A stretch of 64,000 bases of DNA from Corynebacterium meridianum (GCF_016342265.1 NZ_JAEIOS010000011.1:1-64000); one strand, 5' to 3'; positions 1 through 9,000 are shown, counted from the stretch's first letter. A program made the numbers and translations. The notes: generated by a model from the sequence alone, not told the origin.

Positions 1-117
1 GTGGTTTTAGCGGTTGGGGAAACGCCCGGTCCCATTCCGAACCCGGAAGCTAAGCCCACCAGCGCCGATGGTACTGCATGCGGGAGCGTGTGGGAGAGTA
101 GGACACCGCCGACACTA
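1..117 (+). rRNA. rrf: 5S ribosomal RNA, 5' end cut by window edge
   Basis: The first bases carry the conserved 5S core (CCCATTCCGAACCCGGAAG followed by TAAGCCCACCAGCGCC) and the conserved 3' end GGGAGAGTAGGACACCGCC. Only a few 5' nucleotides lie outside the window, since the 3' helix strand CACCGCCG lacks part of its 5' partner. A strong terminator follows, so this is the last gene of an rrn operon entering from the left. The exact 3' end is estimated. Confidence 0.95.
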
Positions 118-134
118 CAACTTCACAAAATACG

Positions 135-204
135 AAGCGTGGACCATGATCCGACCATGATGCCCCCAGGGGGTCACGGTCACCGTCATGGTCCACGCTT
201 TTCG
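135..204 (+). terminator. rrn operon intrinsic terminator
   Basis: A perfect 15-bp inverted repeat (arms 135-149 and 186-200, AAGCGTGGACCATGA and its complement) is followed by a T-rich tail. It lies just downstream of the 5S gene and very probably ends the ribosomal operon. The 36-nt loop itself contains smaller pairing segments. Confidence 0.85.
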
Positions 205-327
205 TGCGTTTACCACCCATGAAAAAGGGGCGCGGTAGCATGGATTGATCCAGTTGCCGTCCGTATCCCCGGGCGCGCGCTGTCCGTACACCGTTTCAAA
301 TCCGATGATCCCGGAAGGGCATGTGTC

Positions 328-1509
328 ATGGCTGAACACAATTCCAACGACAACCGTCACTCTGGCCGGGGTCGGGGCGACAACCGCCCGTCCTCCGGCC
401 GCCCGCAGAATTCCCGTGGATCCCGCGGGGCGCGCTCCGATTCAGGTGACCGCCCGAAAGCCAGCTACGATCCCAGGACCGGTGGCTTCAGTACCGACGA
501 CGATCGGCCGAAGCGTGACGGTTACCGTGGAGGCCGGTCTAACGACGACGATCGCAGACAGGGCGATCGACGCCGCACCGGGGGCACCGGCAGCCGGGGT
601 TACGGCGAACGGGACTCCGGGGAGCGCCGTGGGGGACGCCCCGGCGAGGGTGAAGCCCGTCGCCCGATTCGGGGCGGCGACCGTCGTCCCGGGAGTGGTC
701 AACGCGACGATGATCACCGCAACGGTGGACGGAACAACAACGGTGGGCGTGGCCACGCACAGCGGGCCGGGGCCGGACGTCGCGACGACGGTTTCCGGGC
801 TGGCCCGCAGCGCTCGGGTTTCCGCGAGGAACGCATCAAGGCACGCATGTCGGAGCCAGAGCTGCCGGACGACGTCACCGCACAGGAGCTGGATCCGTCC
901 GTCCGGCAGGACCTCCGTTCGCTTTCCAAGGACAACGCCGAGGCTGTCGGCAGGCACATGGTCATGTCGGCGATGCTGATGGCTGATGACCCTGACCTCG
1001 CCCTGCGCCATGCTCGGGCCGCGAAGGATCGTGCGGGCCGCGTGGCCGTGGTCCGCGAGACCTGTGGAATCGCGGCGTACCACGCGGGCCAGTGGAAGGA
1101 AGCCCTGTCGGAGCTGCGCGCCGCCCGACGGATGAGCGGAGGCCCGGGACTGCTCGCGGTGATGGCCGACTGCGAGCGGGGCCTCGGCAGACCGGAACGC
1201 GCCATCGAGATGTCCCGGAATGAAGACATCGACGCTCTCGACCCGGACTCGAGGACCGAGTTCGCCATCGTCCTCGCCGGTGCCCGGAAGGACATGGGCG
1301 ACGTCGATGCCGCCGTGATCGAACTCCAGCGTGAGGACCTGAACCCCGGCCGTACCGGTGCTGCGGCGGCCCGGTTGTTCTATGCCTATGCCGATGCGCT
1401 CGCGGCCGCCGGACGCACCGAAGAGGCCCGGGAGTGGTTCGCGAACGCCAAAAAAGCCGACACCGACGAGATGCTCGATACCGACGAACGGCTCGCTGAA
1501 CTCGGCTGA
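328..1509 (+). CDS. Tetratricopeptide-like protein with a long charged disordered N-terminus
   Basis: 393 residues. Residues 1 to about 165 are low-complexity Arg/Gly/Asp/Ser (RG- and RRGG-type runs) and should be disordered and possibly RNA-binding. Residues about 175-393 are helical with TPR-like periodicity (for example ALRHARAAKDRAGR and YHAGQWKEALSELRAARRMSG). Position ahead of the HAD phosphatase, the small ORF and tlyA matches Mycobacterium tuberculosis Rv1691, so I take it as that orthologue. The ATG at 328 follows GGAAG at a suitable distance. Function is unknown; lying next to an rrn operon and a ribosome methyltransferase makes a ribosome-related role conceivable, but this is inference. 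Confidence 0.85.
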   Translation: MAEHNSNDNRHSGRGRGDNRPSSGRPQNSRGSRGARSDSGDRPKASYDPRTGGFSTDDDRPKRDGYRGGRSNDDDRRQGDRRRTGGTGSRGYGERDSGERRGGRPGEGEARRPIRGGDRRPGSGQRDDDHRNGGRNNNGGRGHAQRAGAGRRDDGFRAGPQRSGFREERIKARMSEPELPDDVTAQELDPSVRQDLRSLSKDNAEAVGRHMVMSAMLMADDPDLALRHARAAKDRAGRVAVVRETCGIAAYHAGQWKEALSELRAARRMSGGPGLLAVMADCERGLGRPERAIEMSRNEDIDALDPDSRTEFAIVLAGARKDMGDVDAAVIELQREDLNPGRTGAAAARLFYAYADALAAAGRTEEAREWFANAKKADTDEMLDTDERLAELG

Positions 1510-1585
1510 CCGCGGCGCTGCGCCGTTGCACGTGACGTGTCCCGCCGTTTGGTGGGGCACACGATACCGGGGCCGGGGGACTCGG

Positions 1586-1591
1586 TAGACT
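1586..1591 (+). promoter_or_regulatory. -10 box for leaderless HAD phosphatase transcript
   Basis: TAGACT fits the actinobacterial TANNNT -10 consensus and ends 8 nt before the ATG at 1600. There is no Shine-Dalgarno sequence, so a leaderless mRNA is predicted. Confidence 0.6.
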
Positions 1592-1599
1592 GATGCACC

Positions 1600-2583
1600 A
1601 TGACTGTGGCCTCAGATTACGATGCACTGCTCCTCGACCTCGACGGCACGATCTACCAGGGTGGGGCCGCGATACCGGGCGCTGTTCCCGCTGTCTGCGG
1701 TTCGGGTCTTCCCGCCATGTACGTCACCAACAACGCATCCCGTGCCCCCCTTGAGGTCGCGGAACAGCTCACCGGGCTCGGACTGGAGACCCGCCCCGAG
1801 GGCATCATGACCTCCGCGCTCGCCGCGGTCGAGCTCGCCGTTGACCGGATCCCGGCCGGATCGACCGTCCTCGTCCTCGGCACCGACTCGTTCCGGTCGC
1901 TCGCCGCCGACGCAGGGTTCACCATCACGGACACCGCCGACGACGACCCGGCCGCCGTCCTCCACGGGCACAATCCGGATACCGGTTGGCGGCAGCTTTC
2001 CGAGGCGGCGCTCGCCATCCGGAAGGGTGCTCTCTACCTCGCGAGCAACCTGGACACCACGTTGCCCAAAGAGCGCGGTATGCACGTCGGCAACGGATCG
2101 ATGGTCGCTGCGGTGGTCTCCGCGACCGGTGTCTCCCCGATCTCAGCGGGAAAGCCGGAACCGGCGATGTTCCATTCCGCCGCCCAGGCGCTCGGCTGCG
2201 AATCCCCGCTCGCGGTCGGCGACCGACTGGACACCGACATCGCCGGTGGGGTGGCCGCCGGAATGGACACCCTCTGCGTCCTCACCGGTGTCAGTGGACA
2301 CCACGATGTCCTGCGGGCCCCCGAGTCGCACCGCCCGACACTGATTTCCGACACCCTCGACATCTTCGCCGAATCCACCGAGTCGCTTCGTCCCGGGGCC
2401 CAGGGGGACTTCACGGCGACGATCGACGGTGACGTTCTCCGAATCAGCGGCGGAACCCCCGATTCCACCGCGATACAGGCGCTCCGCACAGCCGCCGCCG
2501 TTGTGTGGTCCACGGAAGCCACGGTCAGCGAGGTCACCGGCGACAGCGCCGATGCCCGCCGTGTACTGGAGGAGTGGTGGTGA
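1600..2583 (+). CDS. HAD-IIA family phosphatase (Rv1692-type glycerol-3-phosphate phosphatase)
   Basis: 327 residues. HAD motif I DLDGT (residues 13-17) supplies the nucleophile Asp, motif II is the TNNAS segment, the motif III Lys lies in GKPEP, and motif IV is GDRLDTD; the C2-type cap lies between motifs II and III as in NagD-like enzymes. The M. tuberculosis orthologue in this gene order, Rv1692, is a D-glycerol-3-phosphate phosphatase acting in glycerophospholipid recycling, and that activity is the best inference here. Residues after about 255 form a C-terminal extension also seen in mycobacterial members. The stop overlaps the GTG start of the next ORF, indicating co-translation. Confidence 0.9.
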   Translation: MTVASDYDALLLDLDGTIYQGGAAIPGAVPAVCGSGLPAMYVTNNASRAPLEVAEQLTGLGLETRPEGIMTSALAAVELAVDRIPAGSTVLVLGTDSFRSLAADAGFTITDTADDDPAAVLHGHNPDTGWRQLSEAALAIRKGALYLASNLDTTLPKERGMHVGNGSMVAAVVSATGVSPISAGKPEPAMFHSAAQALGCESPLAVGDRLDTDIAGGVAAGMDTLCVLTGVSGHHDVLRAPESHRPTLISDTLDIFAESTESLRPGAQGDFTATIDGDVLRISGGTPDSTAIQALRTAAAVVWSTEATVSEVTGDSADARRVLEEWW

Positions 2584-2777
2584 GCGTGCCCGGACAACCG
2601 AAACCCGGACCGCGACCCGGTCGTCCGACCCCCGGCGATCCCGCGGATCCGCGAACCACCCCGGAGCAACTCGAGACGAGTCTTCGCGGCGTTCTGGGGG
2701 AGGAAACCGCCACGCTGACTGAGGAAGCCGATCAGCTCGCCCGGGCCCACCAGATTCTGCACGATGCGCTGCAGTGA
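2580..2777 (+). CDS. Small conserved protein (Rv1693-like)
   Basis: 65 residues, starting at GTG 2580, which overlaps the preceding TGA, with CTGGAGGA just upstream as ribosome binding site. The N-terminal third is Pro/Gly/Arg rich; the C-terminal 35 residues (from TPEQLETSLRG to AHQILHDALQ) form an amphipathic helix or short coiled coil. Length and position between the phosphatase and tlyA match Rv1693 of M. tuberculosis. Function unknown. Confidence 0.75.
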   Translation: MSVPGQPKPGPRPGRPTPGDPADPRTTPEQLETSLRGVLGEETATLTEEADQLARAHQILHDALQ

Positions 2778-2855
2778 CCGCTGCGGTACCCGCCGCCCGG
2801 TCGCGTTCGGATCACCACCCGCCATGTACGTCACCGAATACCGAGGAGCCCCCTG

Positions 2856-3692
2856 ATGGTCGCCCGCCGGCGTCTCGACGCCGAACTCGTCCGCCGCAAG
2901 ATCGCACGGTCCCGCGAGCACGCGGTGGAGATGATCCGCGGCAAGAGGGTGGAGGTGGGGGGAATACTCGCGGTCAAGCCGGCCACCGTGGTGAACCCGG
3001 ATGTCTCCATCCGCGTCTCCGAAGCCGAGGAGGACACCTACGCTTCACGGGGAGCGCACAAGTTGCTCGGGGTACTCGATGCGTTCGCCGGGGATGGGCT
3101 CTCCCTGTTCGGGCGGCGAGTCCTCGACGCGGGCGCGTCGACCGGGGGCTTCACGGATGTCTGTCTGCGGCGCGGTGCCTCGGAGGTGGTCGCCGTCGAT
3201 GTGGGTTACGGGCAACTGATCTGGCGGCTTCAGAATGATCCCAGGGTGCGGGTCCTCGACAGGACCAACATCCGTGGGATCACGCCAGAGATGCTCGGCG
3301 GGCGTTGCGACGCCATGGTCGGGGATCTGTCGTTCATCTCCCTCCGGCTCGTCCTTCCGGCGATCCGTGACTGCATGGTCCCCGGTGCGGATCTCCTCCC
3401 CATGGTGAAACCGCAGTTCGAGGTGGGAAAGGAACGGCTCGGCTCAGGTGGGGTGGTCCGCAGCGCGGAACTCAGGGCAGAAGTCACCTGCGACATCGCG
3501 TTCTTCGCCAGGGAGCTCGGGATGACCGTGCGGGGAGTGGTCGCATCCCCACTTCCCGGGCCGTCCGGCAACGTAGAGTACTTCCTGTGGCTAGTCAACG
3601 GGCCGGCGGATGACGGAGCCGGACATGCGGAGCACCGGGACGACGACATCCGGAAGATGGTCGAACGAGCAGTGGAGGAAGGGCCGAAATGA
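2856..3692 (+). CDS. tlyA: TlyA, 16S/23S rRNA 2'-O-cytidine methyltransferase
   Basis: 278 residues. An N-terminal S4 RNA-binding domain (about 1-60) precedes an FtsJ-like Rossmann methyltransferase. The SAM loop DAGASTGGFTD is at 91-101, and the K-D-K-E residues expected for 2'-O methyl transfer are visible as K69, D157 (GDLSF), K185 (VKPQFE) and E241 (EYFLWL). TlyA methylates C1409 of 16S and C1920 of 23S rRNA; its methylation is needed for capreomycin binding in mycobacteria. It overlaps nadK by ATGA, so the two are translationally coupled. The tail after about residue 250 is acidic and longer than in M. tuberculosis. Confidence 0.95.
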   Translation: MVARRRLDAELVRRKIARSREHAVEMIRGKRVEVGGILAVKPATVVNPDVSIRVSEAEEDTYASRGAHKLLGVLDAFAGDGLSLFGRRVLDAGASTGGFTDVCLRRGASEVVAVDVGYGQLIWRLQNDPRVRVLDRTNIRGITPEMLGGRCDAMVGDLSFISLRLVLPAIRDCMVPGADLLPMVKPQFEVGKERLGSGGVVRSAELRAEVTCDIAFFARELGMTVRGVVASPLPGPSGNVEYFLWLVNGPADDGAGHAEHRDDDIRKMVERAVEEGPK

Positions 3693-4624
3693 CCGACCGC
3701 GAGGTACTACTTGTCCCGCACGTGGGACGCAGAGCCAACCTGGAGGCCACCGCCGACGCCGCCGAGCTGCTCGATGCCGCCGGGATCCGGGTGCGGGTTC
3801 TCACCCCCAGTGACCCCACCGTCCTGGTCGAGCACCCTGTACTCGGGCGTTTCCCGCGCTTCGCCCACTGCGCGGAGGCCGCGGACGGGGTTGAGCTCGT
3901 CCTCGTGCTGGGCGGAGACGGTACGTTCCTGCGTGCCGCCGACATCGCGCACATGAACGATCTGCCGGTGTTGGGCATCAACCTCGGACACGTCGGTTTC
4001 CTCGCCGAATGGGAGTCGGACTCCCTTGAACTGGCGATCGCCCGCGTCATCGAGCAGGACTACCGGATCGAGGACCGGATGACCCTCGACGTCACGGTGC
4101 TGGGGCCCGATCAGGAGAGTGTGGGCACGGCCTGGGCGTTGAATGAGGTCAGCGTGGAGAATCTCAACCGCTCCGGGGTCCTGGACGCGACGCTGGAGGT
4201 GGATGGCCGCCCGGTATCCACCTTCGGGTGCGACGGCATGCTCATCTCAACTCCCACCGGATCAACCGCGTACGCGTTCTCCGCCGGAGGACCCGTGCTC
4301 TGGCCCGAGCTCGACGCCATTCTGGTCGTCCCCAACAACGCCCATGCGCTGTTCGCGAAACCCCTTGTCGTCAGCCCCTCATCAATCGTCGCGGTCGAGT
4401 CGAACTCCGACACCTCCGCAGCGGTCGCGATCATGGACGGCTTCCGTGAACTCCCCATGCCGCCCGGGTCCCGGATAGAGGTGGAGCGAGGTCGCCGGCC
4501 GGTGCGCTGGGTCCGCCTGGACGAGTCGACATTCACCGATCGCCTCGTCACCAAGTTCCGTCTCCCGGTGGAGGGATGGCGGGGCCCCGACCCCGCGAAG
4601 CGACACGGCGCCGCCGGAACCTGA
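3689..4624 (+). CDS. nadK: NAD kinase
   Basis: 311 residues. The kinase signature GGDGTFLRA (75-83) is followed by the NE motif in WALNEVSVE and the Gly-rich NAD-binding segment GCDGMLISTPTGSTAYAFSAGG. The enzyme phosphorylates NAD (with ATP or polyphosphate in this family) to give NADP in the cytosol. It starts inside the tlyA stop codon. The tlyA-nadK-recN order is standard in Actinobacteria. Confidence 0.95.
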   Translation: MTDREVLLVPHVGRRANLEATADAAELLDAAGIRVRVLTPSDPTVLVEHPVLGRFPRFAHCAEAADGVELVLVLGGDGTFLRAADIAHMNDLPVLGINLGHVGFLAEWESDSLELAIARVIEQDYRIEDRMTLDVTVLGPDQESVGTAWALNEVSVENLNRSGVLDATLEVDGRPVSTFGCDGMLISTPTGSTAYAFSAGGPVLWPELDAILVVPNNAHALFAKPLVVSPSSIVAVESNSDTSAAVAIMDGFRELPMPPGSRIEVERGRRPVRWVRLDESTFTDRLVTKFRLPVEGWRGPDPAKRHGAAGT

Positions 4625-4648
4625 CGCGTCCACAGTGGCCCACGGTTC

Positions 4649-4664
4649 TAGCACGCCTGTTCTA
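4649..4664 (+). promoter_or_regulatory. Possible LexA (SOS) box ahead of recN
   Basis: TAGCACGCCTGTTCTA agrees at most fixed positions with the actinobacterial SOS box (TCGAA...TGTTCGA), the right half being best. It covers the expected -35 region of the recN promoter (-10 at 4675-4680), a position suited to repression. The left half is poor, so this is tentative. Confidence 0.35.
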
Positions 4665-4674
4665 ACGGTTGCTG

Positions 4675-4680
4675 TATCGT
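4675..4680 (+). promoter_or_regulatory. -10 box for leaderless recN transcript
   Basis: TATCGT lies 6 nt before ATG 4687. No ribosome binding site is present in the intervening GGTGGC, so transcription probably starts at or next to the ATG. Confidence 0.55.
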
Positions 4681-4686
4681 GGTGGC

Positions 4687-6417
4687 ATGCTTGCAGAGAT
4701 CACGATCGAGAATCTCGGTGTCATCCCCGTCGCCACCACCGAACTCGAGGCCGGGCTCACCGTGCTCACCGGTGAAACCGGTGCCGGAAAGACCATGGTG
4801 GTCTCCGGCCTCCGGTTGCTGTGCGGGGGGCGGGCCGATGCCTCACGGGTCCGCACGGGTGCCACCCAGGCCGTGGTCGAGGGCAGGTTTCTCGTGGACC
4901 GGCTGCCCGCGGAGACCGCCGCCGCGGTGACCGACCTCGTTGACGCGGCTGGCGGAACAGCCGACGAGAACGGAGAATTCATAGCGTCGCGCACGGTCAA
5001 CGCGACGGGACGCAGTCGCGCACATCTCGGTGGCCGTTCGGTCCCCGCCGCTACTCTCGCGGACTTCACCGCGGACCTGCTCACGATCCACGGTCAGAAT
5101 GACCAGCTGCGGTTGCTGTCCCCGGAACGCCAGCTGGCCGCACTCGACCGCTTCGATCCGGATATCGCGCCGCTGCTCGTGGCCTACCGGGGGGCGTGGC
5201 GTTCCTGGCGCGACAAGGCCAGAGATCTCAGGGAGCGAACGACCCGACGCCGCGAGCTCGCCCAGGAGGTGGATCGCCTGCAGTTCGCGATCGGCGAGAT
5301 CGACGATGTGGATCCCGTGCCCGGGGAGGACACCGACCTCAAGGAGCAGATCCGCCGGCTCCAGGACGTCGATGGACTGCGGGAACAGGCGACCGCGGCC
5401 GTCGTCGCCGTCGACGGGCCCGAGGCGCTCGGTGGTTTCGATGGTGCAGCCGACACCTCGGGTGCCTCTGATCTCCTCGGTGCGGCCCAGTCGGCGTTGG
5501 CGGGGTCGGATGATCCCGTTCTCGCCGCGGTCTCAGCGCGACTGGGGGAGATGACATCGAAGCTGGGGGAGATCTCCGCGGAACTCGGCGGGTTCCTCTC
5601 AGGTCTCCCCGCCGACCCCGACGCCCTCGAGCAGATGCTTCAGCGCCAACAGCAGCTCAAGCAGCTGACCAGGAAATACGCCGCGGACATCGACGGGGTT
5701 CTCGCGTGGCGGGACAAGGCCCGACGTAAGCTCGCCGCCATCGACGTCTCCGGTGAAGCGGTGGAGAAGCTCCAGGCCGAAACCGCGGCGGCGGAGCGTG
5801 CGATGCGCGGAGCCGCGGACAAGCTCACGGAGGCCCGAACCGCCGCCGCTGACCGTCTCGGTCGTGAGGTGACCGCGGAGCTCCACGGACTCGCGATGGC
5901 GAAGTCTCGGTTCGAGGTCGCTCTCCGGCAGGTGGCCCCGGGAGCTGATGGCGCGGACGACGTCGAGTTCCTCCTCGCGGCCACCCCCGATGCGGACGCA
6001 CGGGCCCTGGCGACCACGGCCTCCGGCGGCGAGCTGTCCCGCGTCATGCTCGCGCTCGAGGTCATCCTCGCCGCTGGAACGAGTGGGGCGACCCTCGTGT
6101 TCGACGAGGTCGACGCCGGGGTCGGGGGGCGGGCCGCGGTCGAGATCGGACGTCGGCTCGCACGATTGGCCGTGGACAACCAGGTCATCGTGGTCACCCA
6201 CCTTCCGCAGGTCGCCGCTTTCGCGGACACCCACCTCCACGTCGCCAAGCAGGTCGGTGATTCCTCGGTGACCTCGGGGGTGGTGGTACTGGACGACGAC
6301 CGCCGGGTCGAGGAGATCTCCCGGATGCTCGCCGGGCTCGACGACACCGCGACCGGACGGGCGCACGCCAGGGAACTACTCGACACCGCCGCGAAGGTCC
6401 GCGCCGGATTCCGCTGA
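4687..6417 (+). CDS. recN: DNA repair protein RecN
   Basis: 576 residues from ATG 4687; an upstream in-frame TTG at 4669 is less likely because the -10 box lies between them. It is an SMC-like ATPase with Walker A GETGAGKT (29-36), a central coiled coil (about 150-370), signature ASGGELSRVM and Walker B TLVFDEVDAGVGG near the C-terminus. RecN acts in recombinational double-strand-break repair, bringing DNA ends together before RecA loading. A LexA-like site sits on its promoter. Confidence 0.95.
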   Translation: MLAEITIENLGVIPVATTELEAGLTVLTGETGAGKTMVVSGLRLLCGGRADASRVRTGATQAVVEGRFLVDRLPAETAAAVTDLVDAAGGTADENGEFIASRTVNATGRSRAHLGGRSVPAATLADFTADLLTIHGQNDQLRLLSPERQLAALDRFDPDIAPLLVAYRGAWRSWRDKARDLRERTTRRRELAQEVDRLQFAIGEIDDVDPVPGEDTDLKEQIRRLQDVDGLREQATAAVVAVDGPEALGGFDGAADTSGASDLLGAAQSALAGSDDPVLAAVSARLGEMTSKLGEISAELGGFLSGLPADPDALEQMLQRQQQLKQLTRKYAADIDGVLAWRDKARRKLAAIDVSGEAVEKLQAETAAAERAMRGAADKLTEARTAAADRLGREVTAELHGLAMAKSRFEVALRQVAPGADGADDVEFLLAATPDADARALATTASGGELSRVMLALEVILAAGTSGATLVFDEVDAGVGGRAAVEIGRRLARLAVDNQVIVVTHLPQVAAFADTHLHVAKQVGDSSVTSGVVVLDDDRRVEEISRMLAGLDDTATGRAHARELLDTAAKVRAGFR

Positions 6418-6502
6418 CGGAGAGATGAACCGGACGGACATCCTGCACCTTTGTTCCGCGAGTCTCCACCACGCGGGGCCCGCCCGGTTGCACAATAGCG
6501 GC

Positions 6503-7687
6503 ATGAGTCTGTTCTCCCGCACCGTAGATCTCCCCGGCCTGCGCGGCACTCTCCGCGAGTGCACCCGCCGAGGAAAAGGTCTGAAACGTCTTTCCTCCGG
6601 TGACATCGCGGTGATCGATGCGCCGGACATCAACCGGGCGTTCGCTCAACGACTTATCGACGCCCGCCCCGCCGCTGTCGTCAACGTCGCCGGGTTCACC
6701 ACCGGTGCGGTCCCGAACTTCGGTCCGCAGATGATGCTCGACGCCGGTATCACCCTCGTGGACAGTGTGGGGGCGGAGGTGTGGCGGCACCTCAAGGACG
6801 GTCGCAAGGGCGTGCTCACCGAGGACGGCGAGCTCTACCAGGGGGAGACCCTGATCTGTGCGGGACGGGTACTCGATCCCGGGGCCGCGGAGATCGCATT
6901 CACCGAGGCGCAGGGGTCACTCGTTGACCACATGGAGGCGTTCTTCGGGAACACGATCCAGTTCATCCACTCGGAGGCACCGTTGCTCATCGACGGGTTG
7001 GGGGTCCCGGAGACGGGTGTCGAGATCGCGAACCGGAAAGTTCTGGTCCTCTCGCCCGGTCCCGATCACCGGGAACAGCTGAAGCGTCTGCACAACTTCA
7101 TCCGTGAGTACGACCCGGTTCTCATCGGCGTCGATTCCGCCGCGGATGCCCTCGTGGACGCCAAATACACGCCAGATCTGGTCGTCGGTGACCCGTCCGG
7201 CATCGGTTCGGAGGCGTTGCGCAGCGGTGCCCGGGTCGTGCTCCCCGCAGACCCCGACGGGCACGCCGTCGGACTCGAACGGATCCAGGACCTCGGTATC
7301 GGCGCCATGACGTTCCCCGCGGCGAGCAAGTCCGCCACGGATCTCGCGCTGCTCCTGGCCGACTACCACGGTGCCTCCCTCATCGTGAACGCCGGTGCAC
7401 CCCTGGATCTCCACACGATCTTCGTCGGCGGTCCCGAGGCCACCCCCTCTGCGTTGCTCACGAGGTCCAAGCTCGGCGCCCGGTTGATTGACGGTGAAAC
7501 GGTGGCGGAGCTCTACAACGTCGGCGGGCCGGTCAACCTCGCGTGGCTGTGGACCCTCCTCGGCTTCCTCGTCGCCGTCGCCGTGATTCTCGTCATCGCC
7601 GGCACATCCGGGGACGGCGGCTTCGCCGAGAACCTCATCGACACCTGGAACAACCTCGCGCTCACCGCTCAGGGTTGGTTCCGCTGA
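6503..7687 (+). CDS. steA: SteA, cell-separation regulator with thiamine-pyrophosphokinase-like fold
   Basis: 394 residues from ATG 6503, which follows a -10-like CACAAT by 6 nt (leaderless). The bulk is cytoplasmic and contains a thiamin-pyrophosphokinase-like segment (VLIGVDSAADALVDAKYTPD, then VVGDPSG), followed by one transmembrane helix at about 346-367 and a short external tail. In Corynebacterium glutamicum SteA and SteB act together in the RipC-FtsEX peptidoglycan-cleavage pathway for daughter cell separation. The adjacent gene is steB, supporting the assignment. The M. tuberculosis counterpart is Rv1697. No kinase activity should be assumed. Confidence 0.85.
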   Translation: MSLFSRTVDLPGLRGTLRECTRRGKGLKRLSSGDIAVIDAPDINRAFAQRLIDARPAAVVNVAGFTTGAVPNFGPQMMLDAGITLVDSVGAEVWRHLKDGRKGVLTEDGELYQGETLICAGRVLDPGAAEIAFTEAQGSLVDHMEAFFGNTIQFIHSEAPLLIDGLGVPETGVEIANRKVLVLSPGPDHREQLKRLHNFIREYDPVLIGVDSAADALVDAKYTPDLVVGDPSGIGSEALRSGARVVLPADPDGHAVGLERIQDLGIGAMTFPAASKSATDLALLLADYHGASLIVNAGAPLDLHTIFVGGPEATPSALLTRSKLGARLIDGETVAELYNVGGPVNLAWLWTLLGFLVAVAVILVIAGTSGDGGFAENLIDTWNNLALTAQGWFR

Positions 7688-7737
7688 CCGCTTCTCCGCA
7701 GCCAACCCCTCACCACACCTGATCAGGAGTCTTACCC

Positions 7738-8790
7738 ATGGCCCATACTTCGCAGCGTCGATTCGGACCGCTGGCGGGCATCTTCTTCGGTATCGCGGGC
7801 GGCGTCGCCCTGGGTGCCTGTGTGCTGGCCCCCATCCTTCCTGAGGGGGATTCGGGAACGGAGACGATCACGCCCGCACAACTCAAGGAGGCCCGCCTCG
7901 ACGCGGAGATCGGAGCCGCACAGGCGGATACCGCGGATGCCGTCGTCGCGAGCGTCGCGGAGGAGACCGTGTCCGGTACCCTCATCGACCAGTCCGTTCT
8001 GCTCGTGACAACCCCCGGCGCGGATCAGGAGGACGTCGACAACATCGCCTGGCTCCTCGGGAAAGCGGGGGCGGTCGACGCCGGTACCGTCACGTTGACC
8101 GACAAGTTCCTGAATCAGGAGGGCGCCGACGGGCTGAAGACGATCGTCACCTCGACCCTTCCGGCCGGTGCGCAGCTCTCCCTCGACCGGCTCGATCCCG
8201 GCACCCACTCCGGTGAAGCCCTCGGCGCCGCACTATTCAAGGATGTCGCGACCGGAGAACCACAGGCGGAAGTGGGGGAACGGGATCTCCTGCTCAATGC
8301 ACTCTCCGAGGCCGGCTTCATCACCTTCGAACAGGGCACCCTTCAGCCTGCGGACATCATCGTGATCATCACCGGTGACGACGACGGCTCCGGTGACCGG
8401 TTCGCGGCCAAGAACCTCGCCACCTTCGCGACGGCGCTGGACACACGGGGCCGGGGAGTCGTTCTCGCGGGCCGCGTACACACCGCCGCGGACACAGGCG
8501 CCATCGGTGTGCTGCGGGCCGATCCGGACGCAAACTCGCACGTCTCCACCGTGGATTCCATCGACCGGGCCTACGGACGTATGGCAACCGTCCTCGCGGC
8601 ACGCTACGAACGCGAGGGCGATTCGGGGTCCTACGGTTCGGCAGCCTCCGTGGAAGCCGCCGCACCCGCCAGACGTACCGGTCCGATCCGGGAACCGGAG
8701 GCCCCGGCAGTCGGTGACACGGAACCGGAGGCCCCGGCCGAGGAACAACCCGCCGCTGAGCAACCCGCTCCGGCTCCCGCCACCGAGTAG
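7738..8790 (+). CDS. steB: SteB / MctB-family membrane-anchored periplasmic protein
   Basis: 350 residues with one N-terminal transmembrane helix (about 11-34), a likely coiled-coil segment (QLKEARLDAEIGAAQADTADA) and a periplasmic domain, ending in a Pro/Glu/Ala-rich tail with repeated PEAPA units. AGGAG lies about 10 nt before the ATG. The family includes M. tuberculosis Rv1698 (MctB, linked to copper handling) and corynebacterial SteB, which works with SteA in cell separation. The order steA-steB-pyrG is conserved in mycolate-producing bacteria. Confidence 0.85.
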   Translation: MAHTSQRRFGPLAGIFFGIAGGVALGACVLAPILPEGDSGTETITPAQLKEARLDAEIGAAQADTADAVVASVAEETVSGTLIDQSVLLVTTPGADQEDVDNIAWLLGKAGAVDAGTVTLTDKFLNQEGADGLKTIVTSTLPAGAQLSLDRLDPGTHSGEALGAALFKDVATGEPQAEVGERDLLLNALSEAGFITFEQGTLQPADIIVIITGDDDGSGDRFAAKNLATFATALDTRGRGVVLAGRVHTAADTGAIGVLRADPDANSHVSTVDSIDRAYGRMATVLAARYEREGDSGSYGSAASVEAAAPARRTGPIREPEAPAVGDTEPEAPAEEQPAAEQPAPAPATE

Positions 8791-8820
8791 TTCCTCCCCG
8801 GGCGCCCACCGGGGCTGTGT

Positions 8821-8826
8821 TAGACT
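8821..8826 (+). promoter_or_regulatory. -10 box of pyrG promoter
   Basis: TAGACT fits TANNNT. Transcription should begin near 8833, giving pyrG a leader of about 185 nt that contains a small leaderless ORF (8835-8930) and a hairpin (8965-8994). Confidence 0.5.
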
Positions 8827-8834
8827 GAAGACCC

Positions 8835-8930
8835 GTGGGTAACGTTGCCGTTAACCTTCAGCACCACCTGCGGTTTCCTCGTTTTCCGGGCCCGCTCCAC
8901 GTCCGTGGGGCAGGCGGATCGACCGGTTGA
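8835..8930 (+). CDS. Possible leaderless leader peptide upstream of pyrG
   Basis: GTG at 8835 lies 8 nt after the pyrG -10 box and opens a 31-codon frame ending in TGA at 8928-8930. The spacing matches the leaderless starts seen elsewhere in this window. The peptide is basic and contains His-His and Phe/Pro/Arg-rich stretches, with no similarity I recognise. It may be only a chance frame; if translated it could attenuate or couple pyrG expression. Confidence 0.25.
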   Translation: MGNVAVNLQHHLRFPRFPGPLHVRGAGGSTG

Positions 8931-8964
8931 CGTCGATGCTTCGGGTGGGGCAGTCCGCACACTT

Positions 8965-8994
8965 CGATCCCGACCGGCAGTGAGCCCGGGATCG
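8965..8994 (+). promoter_or_regulatory. Hairpin in pyrG leader
   Basis: CGATCCCG (8965-8972) and CGGGATCG (8987-8994) form an 8-bp stem with a 14-nt loop, about 25 nt before the TTG start and close to the GGGAG ribosome binding site at 9007. It could influence initiation; no known riboswitch class was recognised. Confidence 0.3.
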
Positions 8995-9000
8995 ACCTAG

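Noticed and set aside
442..1560. 372-codon reverse ORF opposite the TPR protein
   Set aside because: High-GC shadow frame; the forward frame has the ribosome binding site, TPR periodicity and conserved neighbourhood.
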